A stretch of 7,659 nucleotides of DNA, taken from contig CAIQSZ010000244.1 of assembly GCA_903874575.1 (NCBI GenBank), positions 1 through 7,659 on the forward strand. Direction: 5' to 3'. This stretch comes from an uncultured Elusimicrobia bacterium. Lineage in GTDB: Bacteria; Elusimicrobiota; Elusimicrobia; UBA1565; UBA9628. Both the position numbers and the translations under genes were made by a program. Positions 5,990-7,659 of this stretch are shown piece by piece (positions within the stretch are counted from its first letter, which is position 1; each line of letters starts with the position of its first letter). The notes under the pieces were generated by a model, which was not told the origin of the DNA, did not search any database, and saw only the letters and a list, made by a program, of their open reading frames with translations.

Positions 5990-6370
5990 ATGGAGTCCAG
6001 GACCAAAGGCTTATGGGGCGCGGCGTTCGTCGCGCTGGCCTCCTTAGGATTATTGGCGGCGCGCAGGGTCTCTTCGGCGCAGGCTCCGCCCGCGGATCTG
6101 CGTTACCAGACGCGCTGCGACGTCGTCGACTGGAACTTGGTGGACGGCTACGTGTCGAATCTGAGCCGGGACACGTATCTCATCCTGGGAGAGGTCCGCT
6201 TCACCTTCTTCTCGGCCAATTCGATGTCGCGCCCGCAGTCGCTTCTCATCATCAACCGCACGCTTCGTCCGGGCGAAACGGCGCAAGTCGCCGAGGCGAA
6301 GATGTCGCCCAACTTGACGCCCGGGGAAGTCTGCTCCTTCGACGTCCGGGCCGCGATCCGCAGGCCCTAG
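5990..6370 (+). CDS. Small exported protein, possible FxLYD-like beta domain
   Basis: The product has 126 residues from ATG 5990, which has AGGGGG 4 bases upstream; an in-frame GTG at 5966 would add 8 residues. The N-terminus is a signal peptide: ESRTK, hydrophobic core LWGAAFVALASLGLLAA, and probable cleavage near SSAQA (about residues 27-31). The mature domain of roughly 95 residues contains two cysteines (TRCDVVDW and EVCSFDV) that could pair. Its alternating pattern, GYVSNLSRDTYLILGEVRF, then INRTLRPGETAQV, resembles small immunoglobulin-like FxLYD domains, which read as G-x-V-x-N at the start and L-x-P-G-E-T later. This resemblance is by eye only and no function follows from it. It lies 44 bases upstream of the PA2779-type gene on the same strand and may belong to the same transcript, making it a candidate extra component of that envelope cluster. 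Confidence 0.8.
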   Translation: MESRTKGLWGAAFVALASLGLLAARRVSSAQAPPADLRYQTRCDVVDWNLVDGYVSNLSRDTYLILGEVRFTFFSANSMSRPQSLLIINRTLRPGETAQVAEAKMSPNLTPGEVCSFDVRAAIRRP

Positions 6371-6402
6371 CCGTCGGCCTAAGCCGCAACGTCCGAGCGT
6401 AT

Positions 6403-6407
6403 GGAGG
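6403..6407 (+). promoter_or_regulatory. Ribosome-binding site of the PA2779-type gene
   Basis: GGAGG lies 4 bases before ATG 6412 and 7 bases before ATG 6415. The spacing favours the second ATG, a one-residue difference. The same frame is open upstream to 5938, but that part overlaps the exported-protein gene and is shadow sequence. Confidence 0.75.
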
Positions 6408-6414
6408 CAGCATG

Positions 6415-6807
6415 ATGAGATCGCGTTTCTTGACGGAGATTCGCTGGCTGGCGTGCGTCCTGGTTTTCACGACCACCTTGATTTGCTCCCTTCAGTCCGG
6501 CGCCTCGGCGATGCTGGCGCCCGCGGCCGTCCCGCGTCCGGCGTCCGAGCCCGCCCCGGACCGCGCGGCCGACCTGGGGACCGTGCGCAAGACGCTGGAA
6601 TCGAAAATCCTGCGGCGGCGCCTGGGCGAGCTGGGATACTCCGACAAGGAGATCCAGGCGCGCCTGAGCAAGCTCTCGGACCGGCAGGTCCATCAGTTCG
6701 CCTCGCGCATTCACGCGCTGAATCCGGGCGGGGACATCACGGTCGTCGGGATACTGGTCGTCGTCCTGCTCGTTCTGTTCATCCTGTATCTCGTCAAGCG
6801 GGTTTGA
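6415..6807 (+). CDS. PA2779-type (DUF6627-like) membrane protein with Gly-Gly before its C-terminal helix
   Basis: The product has 130 residues. The N-terminus is a signal sequence (RWLACVLVFTTTLICSL, likely cut near GASA). A Pro/Ala-rich linker follows, then a helical middle (about 55-100) reading ILRRRLGELGYSDKEIQARL, LSDRQVHQFASRIHAL, and then NPGGD directly before a C-terminal hydrophobic helix VVGILVVVLLVLFILYL ending in KRV. This order (signal, short region with ALSD-like motif, Gly-Gly-Asp, terminal helix) is that of the PA2779 family, named from Pseudomonas aeruginosa. The neighbour downstream, 4 bases away, is a PA2778-type peptidase, the known genomic partner. Topology would place the middle outside the inner membrane, anchored by the C-terminal helix with KRV inside. 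The Gly-Gly (bases 6727-6732) is a plausible cut site for the C39-like neighbour; that is inference. Biochemical function of the family is not known to me. Confidence 0.85.
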   Translation: MRSRFLTEIRWLACVLVFTTTLICSLQSGASAMLAPAAVPRPASEPAPDRAADLGTVRKTLESKILRRRLGELGYSDKEIQARLSKLSDRQVHQFASRIHALNPGGDITVVGILVVVLLVLFILYLVKRV

Positions 6808-6811
6808 GCGC

Positions 6812-7348
6812 TTGCGGGCGGGATTTCTCGTTTTGGCCGGGTTGCTGACGGGCTGCGCGTCGGCGGCGGGCCCGACGACGGCGCCGCCGCCCGGCGCGGT
6901 GCGCCTCGACGTGCCCCTGTTCGCGGACCGCACGGATCAATGCGGCCCGGCCGCCCTGGCGGGAGTGCTCCGGTTCTGGGGCAAGGAAGTCGTCATGGCG
7001 GCGCTCAAACAGGAAGTCTATCGAGCGTCGCTGAAAGGCTCCATAGGCGTCGACCTTTTGCTGGCGGCCCAGGCCCGCGGCATGTCCGCGCAGATCCTGG
7101 AGGGGGGCTTGGCGCAGGCCAAGCGGGAACTGGACGCCGGCCACCCGTTGGTGGCGTTCCTCAACCAAGGCCCGAGCTTCCTGCCCGTCGGGCATTATTT
7201 GGTCGTCACGGGCTACGACGCGGCGCGGCGCGTCGTCTACGTCAACTCGGGCGCGCGCAAGAACGTCCTCATGTCCGAGGCGAGTTTCGACAGGCAATGG
7301 GAGCGAACCGGCCGGTGGGCGTTGCTGATGCTGCCGTCCCGCGGCTGA
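6812..7348 (+). CDS. PA2778-type C39-like cysteine peptidase, predicted lipoprotein
   Basis: The product has 178 residues and starts at TTG 6812, 4 bases after the preceding stop, with no strong site of its own, so translation is probably coupled. The N-terminus is a lipoprotein signal with lipobox LLTGC (lipidated Cys15). A Pro-rich linker leads to a papain-fold C39-like domain at about 31-174. Gln43-Cys44 in TDQCGPAALAGVL are the oxyanion and nucleophile positions, and His128 in VGHYLVVTGYD is the general base. The third position, Asp or Asn in most relatives, falls in YVNSGA (Asn145 or Ser146). The ending SFDRQWERTGRWALLMLP matches the family's close. Unlike C39 domains of ABC exporters, it is stand-alone and would face the periplasm. 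PA2778-family proteins usually continue into TPR repeats; here the frame stops and the TPRs are in the next gene. The substrate is likely the PA2779-type neighbour, by context only. Confidence 0.88.
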   Translation: MRAGFLVLAGLLTGCASAAGPTTAPPPGAVRLDVPLFADRTDQCGPAALAGVLRFWGKEVVMAALKQEVYRASLKGSIGVDLLLAAQARGMSAQILEGGLAQAKRELDAGHPLVAFLNQGPSFLPVGHYLVVTGYDAARRVVYVNSGARKNVLMSEASFDRQWERTGRWALLMLPSRG

Positions 7349-7350
7349 GA

Positions 7351-7659
7351 ATGCGCCGGGGTTTCCTTTTGTGCGGCGCGCTGTGCGCCTGCGGCCATCT
7401 GCCGCGCCTGTACGAGTCCGCCGATCCGCTGACCGCCGACGAGCATCTGCGCCTGGGTTCCGCCTACGAGGCGGACGGCCTGCGCGACGACGCGGCGCGC
7501 CAATACCGGAGCGCGGTCGGCCTGGCTCCCGCCGACCCGGAAGCTTGGCTGGCTTTGGGCAACGTCGAATTCAAGCGCGGGAATTTTCCCCGCGCGGAGG
7601 AGGACTTTCTCCGCGCCCTGAGGGTCTCCCCGGGGCACGCCGGAGCGCAGAACAACCAG
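7351..7659 (+). CDS. TPR-repeat protein, N-terminal part (3' end outside window)
   Basis: ATG 7351 follows the peptidase stop by 2 bases, and the frame stays open for 103 codons to the right edge. The N-terminus is a short export signal (RRGFLLCGALCACG). LCAC at residues 11-14 could be a lipobox with an atypical Cys at -2, making Cys14 the lipidated residue, but this is uncertain. Two TPR units follow: about residues 30-62 (HLRLGSAYEADGLRDDAARQ, AVGLAP) and 63-96 (EAWLALGNVEFKRGNFPRAE, ALRVSPGH), with a third starting at AGAQNN. This matches the C-terminal TPR half of one-piece PA2778 proteins (LGN...A..AL..P.H..A.NN). It therefore looks like the separated scaffold or substrate-binding half of the peptidase, held at the same membrane. 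Total length is unknown. Confidence 0.82.
   Translation, partial: MRRGFLLCGALCACGHLPRLYESADPLTADEHLRLGSAYEADGLRDDAARQYRSAVGLAPADPEAWLALGNVEFKRGNFPRAEEDFLRALRVSPGHAGAQNNQ

Noticed and set aside
5938..6411. A long upstream extension of the PA2779-type gene.
   Set aside because: It overlaps the exported-protein gene in another frame, reads as His/Arg/Gly-rich shadow sequence, and a GGAGG at 6403-6407 places the start at 6412/6415.
1..7659. rRNA, tRNA, CRISPR arrays, insertion sequences, strong intrinsic terminators.
   Set aside because: I looked on both strands and saw no tRNA-like cloverleaf, no regularly spaced repeat array, no transposase frame and no GC hairpin followed by a T run.

Overview
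The window is GC-rich, gene-dense bacterial DNA with short intergenic gaps. Start codons are mixed (ATG, GTG, TTG), Shine-Dalgarno sites are good in places, and several exported proteins or lipoproteins are encoded. This suggests a Gram-negative-type, high-GC bacterium. The mixture of a PA2778/PA2779-type pair with many cytosolic PAS/receiver proteins would fit a deltaproteobacterial-like or Elusimicrobiota-like genome, but the sequence alone does not settle the phylum and this is only an inference.

Left part (1-1111). The C-terminal end of a TPR-repeat protein (3-443) is followed by a 202-residue predicted exported protein of unknown family (503-1111). The second gene is visibly less GC-rich than its neighbours and looks like an orphan gene.

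Centre (978-5896) is a signalling island of five two-component genes. On the minus strand an OmpR-type response regulator (1841-2542) is followed by a receiver-PAS protein with no output domain (978-1808), whose Arg/Pro-rich tail runs antisense into the end of the orphan gene. Divergently, on the plus strand, a soluble two-PAS histidine kinase (2792-4270) is coupled by an ATGA overlap to a stand-alone receiver (4267-4677). A second soluble kinase with an RsbRD-like N-terminal domain (4760-5896) follows. Its start is a GTG set by a strong ribosome-binding site. The 249-base divergent gap between the OmpR regulator and the first kinase probably holds the promoters for both arms. It also contains an 18-codon ORF whose stop overlaps the kinase start. 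Neither kinase has a membrane segment, so sensing should be cytoplasmic.

Right part (5990-7659) is an envelope-protein cluster on the plus strand: a small exported beta-rich protein (5990-6370), a PA2779-type (DUF6627-like) single-pass membrane protein (6415-6807), a C39-like cysteine peptidase lipoprotein of the PA2778 type (6812-7348), and the start of a TPR protein that leaves the window (7351-7659). The peptidase and TPR parts are usually one PA2778 polypeptide; here they are two genes 2 bases apart. The PA2779-type protein carries a Gly-Gly directly before its C-terminal membrane helix, and C39 peptidases classically cut after Gly-Gly. This makes a peptidase/substrate partnership the most attractive undescribed biology in the window.
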